Below are positions 22,602 to 31,577 of a DNA stretch of 39,977 nucleotides, one piece after another. This DNA comes from Methylotenera sp. (GTDB lineage Bacteria; Pseudomonadota; Gammaproteobacteria; Burkholderiales; Methylophilaceae). The translations under genes and the position numbers were made by a program. A model generated the notes under the pieces. The model was given only the letters and a program-made list of their open reading frames with translations. It did not search any database and was not told the origin of the DNA. The DNA is taken from contig JAKFVD010000011.1 in the NCBI GenBank assembly GCA_021732365.1, positions 1 through 39,977 on the forward strand, in the 5' to 3' direction. Numbering within the stretch: position 1 is the first letter of the stretch; each line of letters starts with the position of its first letter.

Positions 22602-24083
22602 TTAAGTGATTAAATTTTTGATGAGCGCTAGTCCAAACCCAACACCAAAGCCGTTTGTATCGGTTGCCACCGCGCCTAAACCACCTTTACGGTTATATGA
22701 TGACAAATCGGTATGTAGCCACGCCACATCATTTTCGATAAATTTTCCTAAAAAGCGCGCGGCATGAATATGGTCTGCGCCGCCCTCCAAAGTGCATTGT
22801 TTAATGTCGGCAATATCACTTTCCAAATCCGAATCAAAATCTTCGTCATATGGAAAAGCCACAATGCGCTCACCCGCCGCCGCGCCCGCGCCTACTGCTT
22901 TGCAGGCTAAATCAGGGCGATTGGCTATCACGCCACTCATGCGATCACTTAAGGCAGTGTGCATACTGCCTGTTAGCGTGGCAAAATCTAAAATCACGTC
23001 TGGCACATTGCCATTTTTATCAGTGCGGCTAGCCAATGTTAAGGTATCCGCCAGCACCATGCGACCTTCCGCATCAGTATGCACAATCTCAATCGTCATA
23101 CCGTTAAGTGCCGTCACCACATCATTTTGTTTATACGCCAATGGCCCAATATGATTTTGCGCAATCGCTAGCCAACAGTCGATTTTGACTTCAAGCTGCA
23201 TTTCAGTTACCGCTTGCAAAATACTTAAAGCTACTGCGCTACCGTTCATATCTTCATGCATGCCCTGCATATATTTAGCGGGTTTTAGGTTATGGCCTCC
23301 CGTATCGAAACAAATGCCTTTACCCACTAGCGCGATATGCTTTTTAGCAACTGTTGGCGTATAAGTTAAGTGCACAATCGCGGCATCCAGCGGCTCGCTG
23401 CCCTGACCAACCGCGTAAAACGCTCCTGCGCCCATTTTCTGCAGCGTAGGCATATCAAACTCTTCCCAAGTCCAGCCGTATTGCTCTGCCAATTGCTTTA
23501 CTTTTTCGCGATAGATAATCGGCGTTAAGGCATTGGGCGGCAATATAGTTAAGCCACGACATAATGTATTGGCAGCAACTCGCGCATTCACATATGCATA
23601 ATCATGCTCAGCTTTGTATCCAAAAATATTGATTTCTTTCAATGGCTTATCTTTAATATCCAACTTACTTTTGGCACCTTTATGATTGGGCAATTGGCTA
23701 GCATTAACGGTTGCAACGTAATAAGCAGCACATGCGTGCGCTTCGCGTATTGCGTCATCACCAAATACGCAAATCGCTAATGTTTCCGGGCTTTCATCCA
23801 GCAATGGCTTTAACGCTTTACGCAATAAAGTATGCTGTTGAAAGATTGATAATTTTTGAAGCAACATGACAAAAGTTGCCATACCGCCATTTGGTAAATC
23901 CAAAGTGATAGGCGTTTTACTTAGGCTTTGATAATCGGCATTGCTACGCTTCAATTTATTTTGCAAAAGCTCGTTAAAAATTGGCGCACTTTGTTGTTCA
24001 CTTAATACAAAAAGACTATGTTTTTGCGAAGTTAACGACTTTTCGTCACTTATTACTGCAAATTGATCTAATTTTACCGACAT
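22602..24083 (-). CDS. M17 leucyl aminopeptidase-family protein
   Basis: 493 residues. The catalytic C-terminal domain carries all metal and active-site residues of the M17 family: K255 and D260 (LVGKGICFDTGG), catalytic K267 (NLKP), D278 (MHEDMNGSA), and D337, E339, R341 (HTDAEGRMVLADTL). The first about 170 residues form the diverged N-terminal domain. It would be a cytosolic zinc/manganese aminopeptidase trimming N-terminal residues from peptides. The sequence is distinct enough from PepA (GGHNLKPAKYMQGMHEDMN) that I leave the symbol blank. It stands alone, divergent from aceE across a 239-base gap. Confidence 0.92.
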   Translation of the reverse strand: MSVKLDQFAVISDEKSLTSQKHSLFVLSEQQSAPIFNELLQNKLKRSNADYQSLSKTPITLDLPNGGMATFVMLLQKLSIFQQHTLLRKALKPLLDESPETLAICVFGDDAIREAHACAAYYVATVNASQLPNHKGAKSKLDIKDKPLKEINIFGYKAEHDYAYVNARVAANTLCRGLTILPPNALTPIIYREKVKQLAEQYGWTWEEFDMPTLQKMGAGAFYAVGQGSEPLDAAIVHLTYTPTVAKKHIALVGKGICFDTGGHNLKPAKYMQGMHEDMNGSAVALSILQAVTEMQLEVKIDCWLAIAQNHIGPLAYKQNDVVTALNGMTIEIVHTDAEGRMVLADTLTLASRTDKNGNVPDVILDFATLTGSMHTALSDRMSGVIANRPDLACKAVGAGAAAGERIVAFPYDEDFDSDLESDIADIKQCTLEGGADHIHAARFLGKFIENDVAWLHTDLSSYNRKGGLGAVATDTNGFGVGFGLALIKNLIT

Positions 24084-24196
24084 TTAAACATCCTTAACTC
24101 TTATATATAATGTAAGACAAACGTAGCAAATCTTTTAAAAACAGTGCGTTAACTTAACGGTTTAACTTGACCAAAAAGCCTAAAAAAGCCACACTA

Positions 24197-24212
24197 CAAT
24201 CTTTATAGATTG
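24197..24212. promoter_or_regulatory. short inverted repeat in the aceE upstream region
   Basis: caatct-ttat-agattg (24197-24212) is a perfect 6-base inverted repeat about 110 bases before the aceE ATG, in the 239-base divergent gap 24084-24322. It could be an operator. It does not resemble the E. coli PdhR site. No promoter with good spacing was found here: TTGACC at 24167 is 22 bases from the nearest TACAAT. Confidence 0.25.
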
Positions 24213-24322
24213 CATTAAATCAAGCCTGTTCATCCTATTTACAAATTTAAATAAGACGACTTGCATTTAACGAGCTGCTTGCATTATATCAACCAAGCGC
24301 TCTCAACGGAGACTATCCCTGC

Positions 24323-27007
24323 ATGACCTCGAACACGCAAAACAAATTAGTAGAAACAGATCCATTAGAAACGCAGGAATGGTTAGATGCCTTAACCGCC
24401 GTCATTGAAAATGAAGGTACTGAACGCGCGCACTTCTTGTTAGAGGCGATGATTGATAAGGCGCGCCGCTCTGGTAGCAACTTACCTTACAATGCAACAA
24501 CTGCATATGTAAATACGATTCCGACACATCTACAACAAGCTTTGCCAGGCGATGCAGAAATGGAACGCCGCATTCGCGCCTTAGTGCGCTGGAATGCAAT
24601 CATGACAGTGCTACGTAGCAATGAAAAATCGCCAGGTGTTGGTGGTCATATTGCCAGCTTTCAATCGGCAGCCACTTTATATGACACCGGTTTTAATTAT
24701 TTTTTCCGAGCACCTGGTATTAAAGAGAATGGTGAAAACTTTGGCGGTGACTGTATTTATTTCCAAGGCCATTCATCGCCAGGCGTATATGCACGCGCCT
24801 TTATTGAGGGGCTGATTCCTGAAGATAAAATGGAAAACTTCCGCCAAGAAACGGGCGGCAATGGTTTGTCTAGCTATCCACACCCATGGTTAATGCCTGA
24901 TTTTTGGCAATTCCCAACCGTTTCAATGGGTTTGGGTCCGATTCAAGGTATCTACCAAGCTCGCTTTTTAAAATATATACATGACCGCGGCATCGCTGAT
25001 ACCAGCGACCGTAAAGTGTGGGTATTTTGTGGTGATGGCGAGATGGATGAGCCTGAATCACAAGGCGCAATCTCATTGGCCTCACGCGAAAAATTGGATA
25101 ATTTGATTTTTGTGATTAACTGCAATTTACAGCGCTTAGATGGCCCTGTTCGTGGCAATGGTAAAATCATTCAAGAGTTAGAATCTAATTTCCGCGGCTC
25201 TGGCTGGAATGTTTTAAAAGTAGTGTGGGGTTCTTATTGGGATCCATTATTAGCGATGGACAAAGACGGCATCCTGAAAAAACGCATGGAAGAGTGCGTG
25301 GATGGCGAATATCAAAACTTTAAAGCTAAAGGCGGTGCTTACACGCGCGAAAACTTCTTTGGTAAATATCCAGAGTTAAAAGAAATGGTCGCAGCAATGA
25401 GCGATCAGGACATTTGGCGTTTGAACCGCGGCGGTCACGATCCGCATAAAGTATATGCAGCCTATCACTCAGCGGTTAATCATAAAGGTCAACCAACTGT
25501 TATCTTAGCTAAAACCGTAAAAGGTTATGGCATGGGCGATGCAGGCGAAGGCCAAAATACGACGCACCAGCAAAAAAGCATGGATATTGAGTCACTGAAA
25601 AAATTCCGTGACCGTTTCGATTTGGCGTTAACTGATGAACAAGTTGAAAATTTAAGTTTCTACAAACCAGCCGATGACTCGCCAGAAGTAAAATACATGG
25701 CAGAACGCCGTGCGGCGATGGGTGGCTTTGTGCCGCAACGTCGTCGCAAAGGTAACGAGTTAACGGTGCCGGCACTTTCTGCCTTTGAAAACATGTTAAG
25801 TGCCACGGGTGAGCGTGAAATATCGACCACAATGGCGTTTGTGCGCATCTTATCCACACTATTACGCGATAAAACGCTGGGCAAATTTGTGGTGCCAATC
25901 GTGCCAGATGAGGCGCGTACATTCGGCATGGAAGGCATGTTCCGCCAATTAGGTATTTACTCACACTTGGGTCAGTTATATGAGCCAATGGATTCCGACC
26001 AAGTGATGTATTACAAAGAATCCAAAGACGGCCAGATTCTAGAAGAAGGCATTAACGAAGCGGGTTCATTCTCAAGCTGGATTGCTGCCGCAACGTCGTA
26101 CAGCGTCACAGGCGTGCAGATGATTCCGTTCTATATCTTCTATTCCATGTTTGGTTTCCAACGTATTGGTGACTTAGCTTGGGCTGCTGGTGATAGCCGT
26201 GCGCGTGGCTTCTTGCTAGGCGCAACGGCGGGCAGAACAACGCTAAATGGTGAAGGCTTACAACATGAAGATGGCCATAGCCACTTGATGTCAGCCACTA
26301 TTCCAAACTGTATTTCTTATGACCCGACCTTTGCTTATGAATTAGCGGTGATTATTCAAGAAGGCTTGCGTCGCATGGTGCAAAATCAAGAAGATGTGTA
26401 TTACTACATTACCTTGATGAATGAAAACTACAGCCACCCTGCATTGCCAGCTGGCGCTGAACAAGGCATATTAAAAGGCTTGTATAGCTTTAGTAAATCG
26501 AAAGCAAAGGGCGAAAAAGTACAATTAATGGGTAGCGGCGTTATTTTGCGCGAAGTGATTGTAGCCGCCGAATTGCTGGAAAAAGACTGGGGCGTTTCAG
26601 CCGACGTGTGGAGCGCAACCAGCTTTACCGAACTACGCCGCGAAGGCTTGGATTGCGAGCGTTGGAATATGCTCAACCCTGAAAAACCACAACGCTTGAA
26701 TTATGTGGCAGAAAGCTTGAAAGACGCAAAAGGCCCAGTCATTGCTTCAACAGATTACATGAAAAGCTTTGCTGAGCAGATTCAACGCTTTGTGCCGAAT
26801 AAATTTGTGGCATTAGGTACAGATGGCTACGGCCGCTCTGATAGTCGCGAGGCATTGCGCGATTTCTTTGAAGTGGATGCACGCTACATCACCGTAGCTG
26901 CTTTAAAAGCACTGAGCGATGAAGGCAAATTGCCAGCCGCTAAAGTAGCGGAAGCGGTTAAAAAATATAAATTGGATTCAAACAAACCAAATCCAACAAC
27001 GGTTTAA
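24323..27007 (+). CDS. aceE: pyruvate dehydrogenase E1 component, homodimeric type
   Basis: 894 residues, close to the 887 of E. coli AceE. E1 uses thiamine diphosphate to decarboxylate pyruvate and acetylate the lipoyl group of E2. Visible motifs are the N-terminal NALPYNATT-like segment (NLPYNATTAYVNTIP), the ThDP-binding GDGEMDEPES...NCNLQRLDGPVRGN, the histidine loop GVGGHIASF, and EGLQHEDGHSHL in the C-terminal half. GGAGA lies 10 bases before the ATG. It is followed 34 bases later by aceF, so the two are cotranscribed. Confidence 0.98.
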   Translation: MTSNTQNKLVETDPLETQEWLDALTAVIENEGTERAHFLLEAMIDKARRSGSNLPYNATTAYVNTIPTHLQQALPGDAEMERRIRALVRWNAIMTVLRSNEKSPGVGGHIASFQSAATLYDTGFNYFFRAPGIKENGENFGGDCIYFQGHSSPGVYARAFIEGLIPEDKMENFRQETGGNGLSSYPHPWLMPDFWQFPTVSMGLGPIQGIYQARFLKYIHDRGIADTSDRKVWVFCGDGEMDEPESQGAISLASREKLDNLIFVINCNLQRLDGPVRGNGKIIQELESNFRGSGWNVLKVVWGSYWDPLLAMDKDGILKKRMEECVDGEYQNFKAKGGAYTRENFFGKYPELKEMVAAMSDQDIWRLNRGGHDPHKVYAAYHSAVNHKGQPTVILAKTVKGYGMGDAGEGQNTTHQQKSMDIESLKKFRDRFDLALTDEQVENLSFYKPADDSPEVKYMAERRAAMGGFVPQRRRKGNELTVPALSAFENMLSATGEREISTTMAFVRILSTLLRDKTLGKFVVPIVPDEARTFGMEGMFRQLGIYSHLGQLYEPMDSDQVMYYKESKDGQILEEGINEAGSFSSWIAAATSYSVTGVQMIPFYIFYSMFGFQRIGDLAWAAGDSRARGFLLGATAGRTTLNGEGLQHEDGHSHLMSATIPNCISYDPTFAYELAVIIQEGLRRMVQNQEDVYYYITLMNENYSHPALPAGAEQGILKGLYSFSKSKAKGEKVQLMGSGVILREVIVAAELLEKDWGVSADVWSATSFTELRREGLDCERWNMLNPEKPQRLNYVAESLKDAKGPVIASTDYMKSFAEQIQRFVPNKFVALGTDGYGRSDSREALRDFFEVDARYITVAALKALSDEGKLPAAKVAEAVKKYKLDSNKPNPTTV

Positions 27008-27041
27008 CGCTTAAATTAAGGCCTGCTGGCTGGAGTTAATA

Positions 27042-28382
27042 ATGAGTTTACAAGATGTTTTAGTACCTGATATCGGCAACTTTGATAGCGTGGATGTGAT
27101 TGAAGTGCTGGTAAAAGCGGGCGATACGATTGCTAAAGATGATTCACTGGTAACAGTGGAATCAGACAAAGCGTCTATGGATATTCCAGCGCCGTTTGCT
27201 GGCGTGGTAAAAGAAGTTAAATTAAAAGTGGGCGATAAAATCGCACAAGGCCATTTGATTTTAACTTTGGAAGCCGATTCTGCGGCAGCCAGCCAGCCAG
27301 CGGCCGCAACTGCTGAAGCAAAAGCAGCGCCTGCTAGCGTGCCAAAAGAGATTGCGGCAGCGATTCCAGAACCAACACGCCCTGCTCCAGAACCACCAAA
27401 ACAAGTACAGCCAGCGCATCAACCGTTGCCAGTGGGCGAAAGTGTTGTGGTAAACGGTGGTAAAACTTCGCACGCCAGCCCATCTGTGCGAAAATTTGCC
27501 CGTGAATTAGGTGTTAACTTAGCCTTAATCAAAGGCTCTGCGTTAAAAAATCGCATCACGCAAGCCGATGTACAGGCTTTTGTTAAAGGCGAACTGGCTA
27601 AACCGCGTACAGAGAATATGGGCGCTGGTTTAGGTAGCCTTGCTACCTTGCCAATGCCAGTGATTGATTTCAGCCAGTTTGGCGACATTGAAACTAAGCC
27701 GCTTTCACGCATTAAAAAGATATCTGGTGCCAATCTACACCGTAACTGGGTAACTGCCCCGCATGTGACACAGTTTGACCAAGCCGACATCACGGATTTG
27801 GAAGACTTTAGAAAATCCATGCAAGCAGACGCTGAAAAACGTGGCGTTAAGCTCACCATGTTGGCTTTTTTAATTAAGGCGTCTGTCAACGCATTAAAGG
27901 CTTATCCTAATTTTAATGCGTCACTTTCGCCCGATGGCGATAGTTTGATTTTAAAGAATTATTTTAATATTGGCTTTGCCTGCGATACGCCAGATGGCTT
28001 AGTGGTGCCAGTGGTGAAAGATGTGCAACAAAAAGATGTGCTGGATATTGCACGTGATTTAGGTGAATTATCCACCAAAGCGCGCGAACGCAAATTAAAG
28101 GTAGAAGAAATGCAAGGTGGTTGCTTCACGATTTCTAGCCTTGGCGGTATTGGCGGTACTATGTTCACACCAATCATTAACTGCCCGGAAGTGGCGATTT
28201 TGGGTGTTTCACGCTCATCCATGCAGCCAATTTACAATGAAAAAACCAAATCTTTTGAACCGCGTTTAATCTTGCCAATGTCACTTTCCTACGACCATCG
28301 TGTGGTGGATGGCGCTGATGGTGCACGTTTTACCAGCCATATGCGCATGATGTTATCGGACGTACGCCGCTTATTACTTTAA
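27042..28382 (+). CDS. aceF: pyruvate dehydrogenase E2, dihydrolipoamide acetyltransferase
   Basis: 446 residues. There is a single N-terminal lipoyl domain with lipoyl-lysine K43 ([11 protein letters not shown]), then an Ala/Pro-rich linker (80-140), a peripheral-subunit-binding domain (about 145-182, SPSVRKFARELGV), and the catalytic domain ending with the active-site histidine in SYDHRVVDGADG. E. coli AceF has three lipoyl domains; one is seen here, and a second copy of nearly the same domain is carried by the E3 gene downstream. GGAG lies 7 bases before the ATG. Confidence 0.98.
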   Translation: MSLQDVLVPDIGNFDSVDVIEVLVKAGDTIAKDDSLVTVESDKASMDIPAPFAGVVKEVKLKVGDKIAQGHLILTLEADSAAASQPAAATAEAKAAPASVPKEIAAAIPEPTRPAPEPPKQVQPAHQPLPVGESVVVNGGKTSHASPSVRKFARELGVNLALIKGSALKNRITQADVQAFVKGELAKPRTENMGAGLGSLATLPMPVIDFSQFGDIETKPLSRIKKISGANLHRNWVTAPHVTQFDQADITDLEDFRKSMQADAEKRGVKLTMLAFLIKASVNALKAYPNFNASLSPDGDSLILKNYFNIGFACDTPDGLVVPVVKDVQQKDVLDIARDLGELSTKARERKLKVEEMQGGCFTISSLGGIGGTMFTPIINCPEVAILGVSRSSMQPIYNEKTKSFEPRLILPMSLSYDHRVVDGADGARFTSHMRMMLSDVRRLLL

Positions 28383-28421
28383 AAGTCAAACGCACTTTTT
28401 TAGTGCAAAATTGATTTCTTA

Positions 28422-28459
28422 GCGCCTGTTAACAACATAATTCAACTGTTAATAGGCGC
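28422..28459. other. 13-bp hairpin downstream of aceF
   Basis: 28422-28434 (gcgcctgttaaca) pairs with 28447-28459 (tgttaataggcgc) with one G-U pair and a 12-base loop. No U-run follows, so it is either a rho-independent terminator lacking its tail, an mRNA 3'-end stabiliser or a processing site. A smaller gcact-ttttt-agtgc hairpin lies at 28392-28406. Confidence 0.45.
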
Positions 28460-28583
28460 AAATTCCCCTAAAGTTCGCTAAATCCCACTTTAACAAGCTG
28501 GTACGACTATTGCTATCTATCAATTAGACAGACATATTTTATTAGCGAGGTTTTGATTTAAACACTGACGATTGGGGATTATC

Positions 28584-29609
28584 ATGACAAGGCCTGTTCC
28601 TGCATTATTTTGTTCCGCATTTTTGTACTTTGGTTTGGCAAACGCGATTTATGCAGCGCCAACAGATGAACTTGTAGAAAAAATCAGCGCACATGTGGTT
28701 AAAGTACAAGTTGGTCTTGCCAACGGCGGTTACGGCTTAGGTTCAGGCGTTGTCGTCGCTAAAGACCAAGTGGTCACCAATTGTCACGTAGTGGCAGGCG
28801 CCGTCTCAGTCAGCGTAAACACCAATGGCGAAAACTATAGCGCCAGCGCTTTAAAGCCAGATTGGTATCACGATTTATGTATATTGACTGTAGCTGGCTT
28901 AAATGCGCCAATTGCCACTTTTGGTTCTAGTGAAAATCTGAAATATGAGCAGCCAGTTTACACCGTTGGCTTTGCTAACTTCTCGCCTCGCCCAAACGCC
29001 ACTTATGGTTTCGTTAAAAGCTTATATCCAATGGATGATAGCGTTGTGGTAAGAGCAAGTAATGCTTTTAGAATGGGCGACAGTGGCGGTGGTTTATTTG
29101 ACGATACCGGTAATTTAGTCGGCATCGTCACCGTTAAAAGTCCTGGTCGCGATGCGTTTTACTACAATATGTCGGTAGAGTGGGTGCAGCGTTTGCTGAA
29201 CAAACCTGAACAGCCGATTGTAAGTAAAAGTGAGTTAGCTTTTTGGGCAGAATCACATGAAAAATGGCCATTTTTTATGAAAATTGTACAGCCGCTTAAA
29301 ACAGGAGACTGGGCTGCGTTAGAAACAATTGCATCTCAATGGGCTGAGCAAGAACCACAAACAACAGAAGCACTGTTCTACCGTGCCGTGGCAGAGTTTA
29401 GCTTAAAGAATACGGCTTATGCTGAGCTACATTTAAATCAAGTGGTCGCAACTAACAGCAATCACAGTAGCGCACTGTATTATCTAGGGCTAATTGCAGA
29501 ACAAAATGGCAAACGTATTGAAGCGCTGAATATGGTGGCAGCACTTGATGTTCTAGATGTTAATATTGCAAACGAGCTCAAATCTGCGATGGGTATCAAA
29601 ACTGATTAG
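28584..29609 (+). CDS. exported trypsin-like serine protease with C-terminal helical/TPR-like region
   Basis: 341 residues from the ATG at 28584 (GGGGA upstream; the TTG at 28572 overlaps this site). A signal peptide ends near ANAIYAA (about residue 25). The protease domain (about 30-210) has a complete S1 triad: H68 (VTNCHVVAG), D97 (WYHDLCIL) and S167 (FRMGDSGGGLFD). It resembles the HtrA/DegP protease domain but has no PDZ domain; instead residues about 225-335 are helical with TPR-like spacing (EALFYRAVAEFSLKN, SSALYYLGLIAEQNG). It would act in the periplasm; the substrate is unknown. It splits aceEF from lpdA and has a terminator behind it, so it is probably its own unit. Confidence 0.85.
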   Translation: MTRPVPALFCSAFLYFGLANAIYAAPTDELVEKISAHVVKVQVGLANGGYGLGSGVVVAKDQVVTNCHVVAGAVSVSVNTNGENYSASALKPDWYHDLCILTVAGLNAPIATFGSSENLKYEQPVYTVGFANFSPRPNATYGFVKSLYPMDDSVVVRASNAFRMGDSGGGLFDDTGNLVGIVTVKSPGRDAFYYNMSVEWVQRLLNKPEQPIVSKSELAFWAESHEKWPFFMKIVQPLKTGDWAALETIASQWAEQEPQTTEALFYRAVAEFSLKNTAYAELHLNQVVATNSNHSSALYYLGLIAEQNGKRIEALNMVAALDVLDVNIANELKSAMGIKTD

Positions 29610-29629
29610 CAATCTAAAATTGTTCACCA

Positions 29630-29677
29630 ATACTGCTTGCATGCCAAAGTTAATTGGGTGCGTAAGCAGTATTTTTA
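29630..29677 (+). terminator. terminator of the trypsin-like gene
   Basis: aatactgctt (29630-29639) pairs perfectly with aagcagtatt (29665-29674), followed by further T residues to 29677. The loop is 25 bases and may have internal pairing. Placed 20 bases after the protease stop, it separates that gene from lpdA. Confidence 0.75.
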
Positions 29678-29781
29678 TATTGGTTGTTGACAATCGCACA
29701 GCCTCTCAGGGTTTATCTACTAAGTAATCACTTTCAGTTCTAACTAAGCCTCATTTTAAGGCTTAATATCGCCCACTTTAA

Positions 29782-29790
29782 TGATATAAT
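29782..29790 (+). promoter_or_regulatory. extended -10 promoter of lpdA
   Basis: TGaTATAAT at 29782-29790 is a perfect extended -10 element, 34 bases before the lpdA ATG. No good -35 box is needed for this promoter class and none is evident. A TTGACA at 29688-29693 has no well-spaced -10 box. A short hairpin (aagcct/aggctt, about 29747-29765) lies just upstream. Confidence 0.55.
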
Positions 29791-29824
29791 TATGCTTAAA
29801 TTTGAGCAAAAATAAAGGTTAAGT

Positions 29825-31573
29825 ATGAGCGATTTAGTGGATATATTAGTCCCTGATATTGGTAATTTTGACAGCGTAGATGTCATTGAAATTTTAATAA
29901 AAGTTGGTGACACTGTTGCTAAAGAAGATTCTTTGATCACAGTTGAATCAGACAAAGCATCAATGGATATTCCATCCTCACATGCTGGCGTTGTTAAAGA
30001 GATAAAAATAAAAGTGGGTGATAAAGTCGCTCAAGGCTCATCTATTTTAGTCATTGCGCCTGAAGCAAAAGCCGATGTAGCACCAGTTATTAATACAGTA
30101 GCGGCTGTTGTTAAAGAAACGGTAGCCGCTCCTAAACCAGTGTCCGTAAGCGGCAACAGCGATATCAATACGCAAGTAGTGGTATTAGGTTCTGGCCCTG
30201 GCGGCTACACTGCAGCATTTAGAGCCGCCGACCTTGGTTTAAATGTGGTATTAATTGAACGTTATCCAACACTAGGTGGCGTCTGTCTGAACGTAGGTTG
30301 CATCCCTTCTAAAGCCTTATTGCATACTGCAAAAGTCATCACAGAAGCAGAAGAAACCGCGCATCATGGCGTTAGCTTTAGCGCGCCTAATATTGATTTA
30401 GACGCACTACGTAACTGGAAAAGTAACGATGTAGTCGCCAAATTGACTGGCGGCTTGGCACAAATGGCAAAACAACGCGGCGTTACCGTTGTGGTTGGCG
30501 TTGGTGCCTTTACCAGCGCAAATCAAATCGCTGTGACTGATGCTGAGGGCAAAGTTACTGCAGTAGGCTTTGAAAGCGCCATTATCGCGGCCGGCTCTCA
30601 AGCGACCAAGTTCCCAGGCGCACCTGAAGATGACCGCATTATGGATTCTACAGGCGCATTGGCCTTAGCTGATATTCCGAAACGCATGCTGGTTATCGGC
30701 GGCGGTATTATCGGCTTGGAAATGGGTACCGTTTACGATGCACTAGGCACCAAAGTCAGTGTGGTCGAATTTATGGATGGCTTGGTACAAGGCTGCGACC
30801 GCGATTTGGTACGCCCTCTGCAAAAGCGCATGGAAAAACGCTTTGAAGCGATCATGCTTTCAACCAAAGTGGCAAAAATGGAAGCCAAAAAAGATGGTAT
30901 TCATGTCAGCTTTGAAGGTGAAGATGCCCCGAAAGAATCTCAAATATATGACCGCGTTTTAGTCTCCATCGGTCGCCGTCCAAATGGTAAAAATATTGGT
31001 GCAGAGTTAGCAGGCGTGGCGGTAGATGAGCGCGGTTTTATCGCAGTAGATAAGCAAATGCGCACAAACGTAGCGCATATTTTTGCCATTGGCGATATCG
31101 TTGGCCAACCCATGTTGGCGCACAAAGCCACGCATGAAGGCAAAGTAGCTGCAGAAGTAATTGCCGGCCATAAAGTCGAATTTCAAGCGGCTTGCATTCC
31201 ATCTGTTGCCTACACAGACCCAGAAATCGCTTGGGCTGGCGTCACGGAAATCGAAGCCAAGGCCAAAGGCATTGAATATGAAAAAGCCAGTTTCCCTTGG
31301 GCTGCCAGCGGCCGCGCTATCTCTGTTGCGCGTACTGAAGGCATCACTAAATTAATTTTTGATAAAACCACCCACCGTTTAATCGGTGCAGGTATCGTGG
31401 GCGTTAACGCAGGGGAGTTGTTGGCAGAAGCCGTATTAGCGATTGAAATGGGCGCCGATGCCCATGATTTAGGCTTAACTATTCACGCACACCCAACCTT
31501 ATCTGAAACCGTTTGTTTTGCGGCTGAGATGAAAGAAGGCACAATCACCGACTTATATATTAAGAAAAGATGA
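29825..31573 (+). CDS. lpdA: dihydrolipoamide dehydrogenase (E3) with N-terminal lipoyl domain
   Basis: 582 residues. Residues 1-80 are a lipoyl domain with K44 ([11 protein letters not shown]), then a short linker, then a complete E3. FAD binding is [21 protein letters not shown], the redox disulfide is C154/C159 ([16 protein letters not shown]), the NAD-binding site is [14 protein letters not shown], and the C-terminal active-site histidine is in HAHPTLSE. It reoxidises the lipoyl groups of the pyruvate dehydrogenase complex, producing NADH. Lipoyl-E3 fusions are known in Neisseria and other betaproteobacteria. AAAGG lies 6 bases before the ATG. The next gene starts 4 bases after its stop. 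Confidence 0.97.
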   Translation: MSDLVDILVPDIGNFDSVDVIEILIKVGDTVAKEDSLITVESDKASMDIPSSHAGVVKEIKIKVGDKVAQGSSILVIAPEAKADVAPVINTVAAVVKETVAAPKPVSVSGNSDINTQVVVLGSGPGGYTAAFRAADLGLNVVLIERYPTLGGVCLNVGCIPSKALLHTAKVITEAEETAHHGVSFSAPNIDLDALRNWKSNDVVAKLTGGLAQMAKQRGVTVVVGVGAFTSANQIAVTDAEGKVTAVGFESAIIAAGSQATKFPGAPEDDRIMDSTGALALADIPKRMLVIGGGIIGLEMGTVYDALGTKVSVVEFMDGLVQGCDRDLVRPLQKRMEKRFEAIMLSTKVAKMEAKKDGIHVSFEGEDAPKESQIYDRVLVSIGRRPNGKNIGAELAGVAVDERGFIAVDKQMRTNVAHIFAIGDIVGQPMLAHKATHEGKVAAEVIAGHKVEFQAACIPSVAYTDPEIAWAGVTEIEAKAKGIEYEKASFPWAASGRAISVARTEGITKLIFDKTTHRLIGAGIVGVNAGELLAEAVLAIEMGADAHDLGLTIHAHPTLSETVCFAAEMKEGTITDLYIKKR

Positions 31574-31577
31574 CCGA

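Noticed and set aside
24167..24200. TTGACC ... TACAAT as the aceE promoter
   Set aside because: The spacer is 22 bases, too long for a sigma70 promoter.
25509..25988. 159-codon minus-strand ORF inside aceE
   Set aside because: Opposite strand of highly conserved aceE sequence; composition is that of an antisense shadow.
27419..27889. 156-codon minus-strand ORF inside aceF
   Set aside because: Antisense of the aceF binding and catalytic domains, no family motif.
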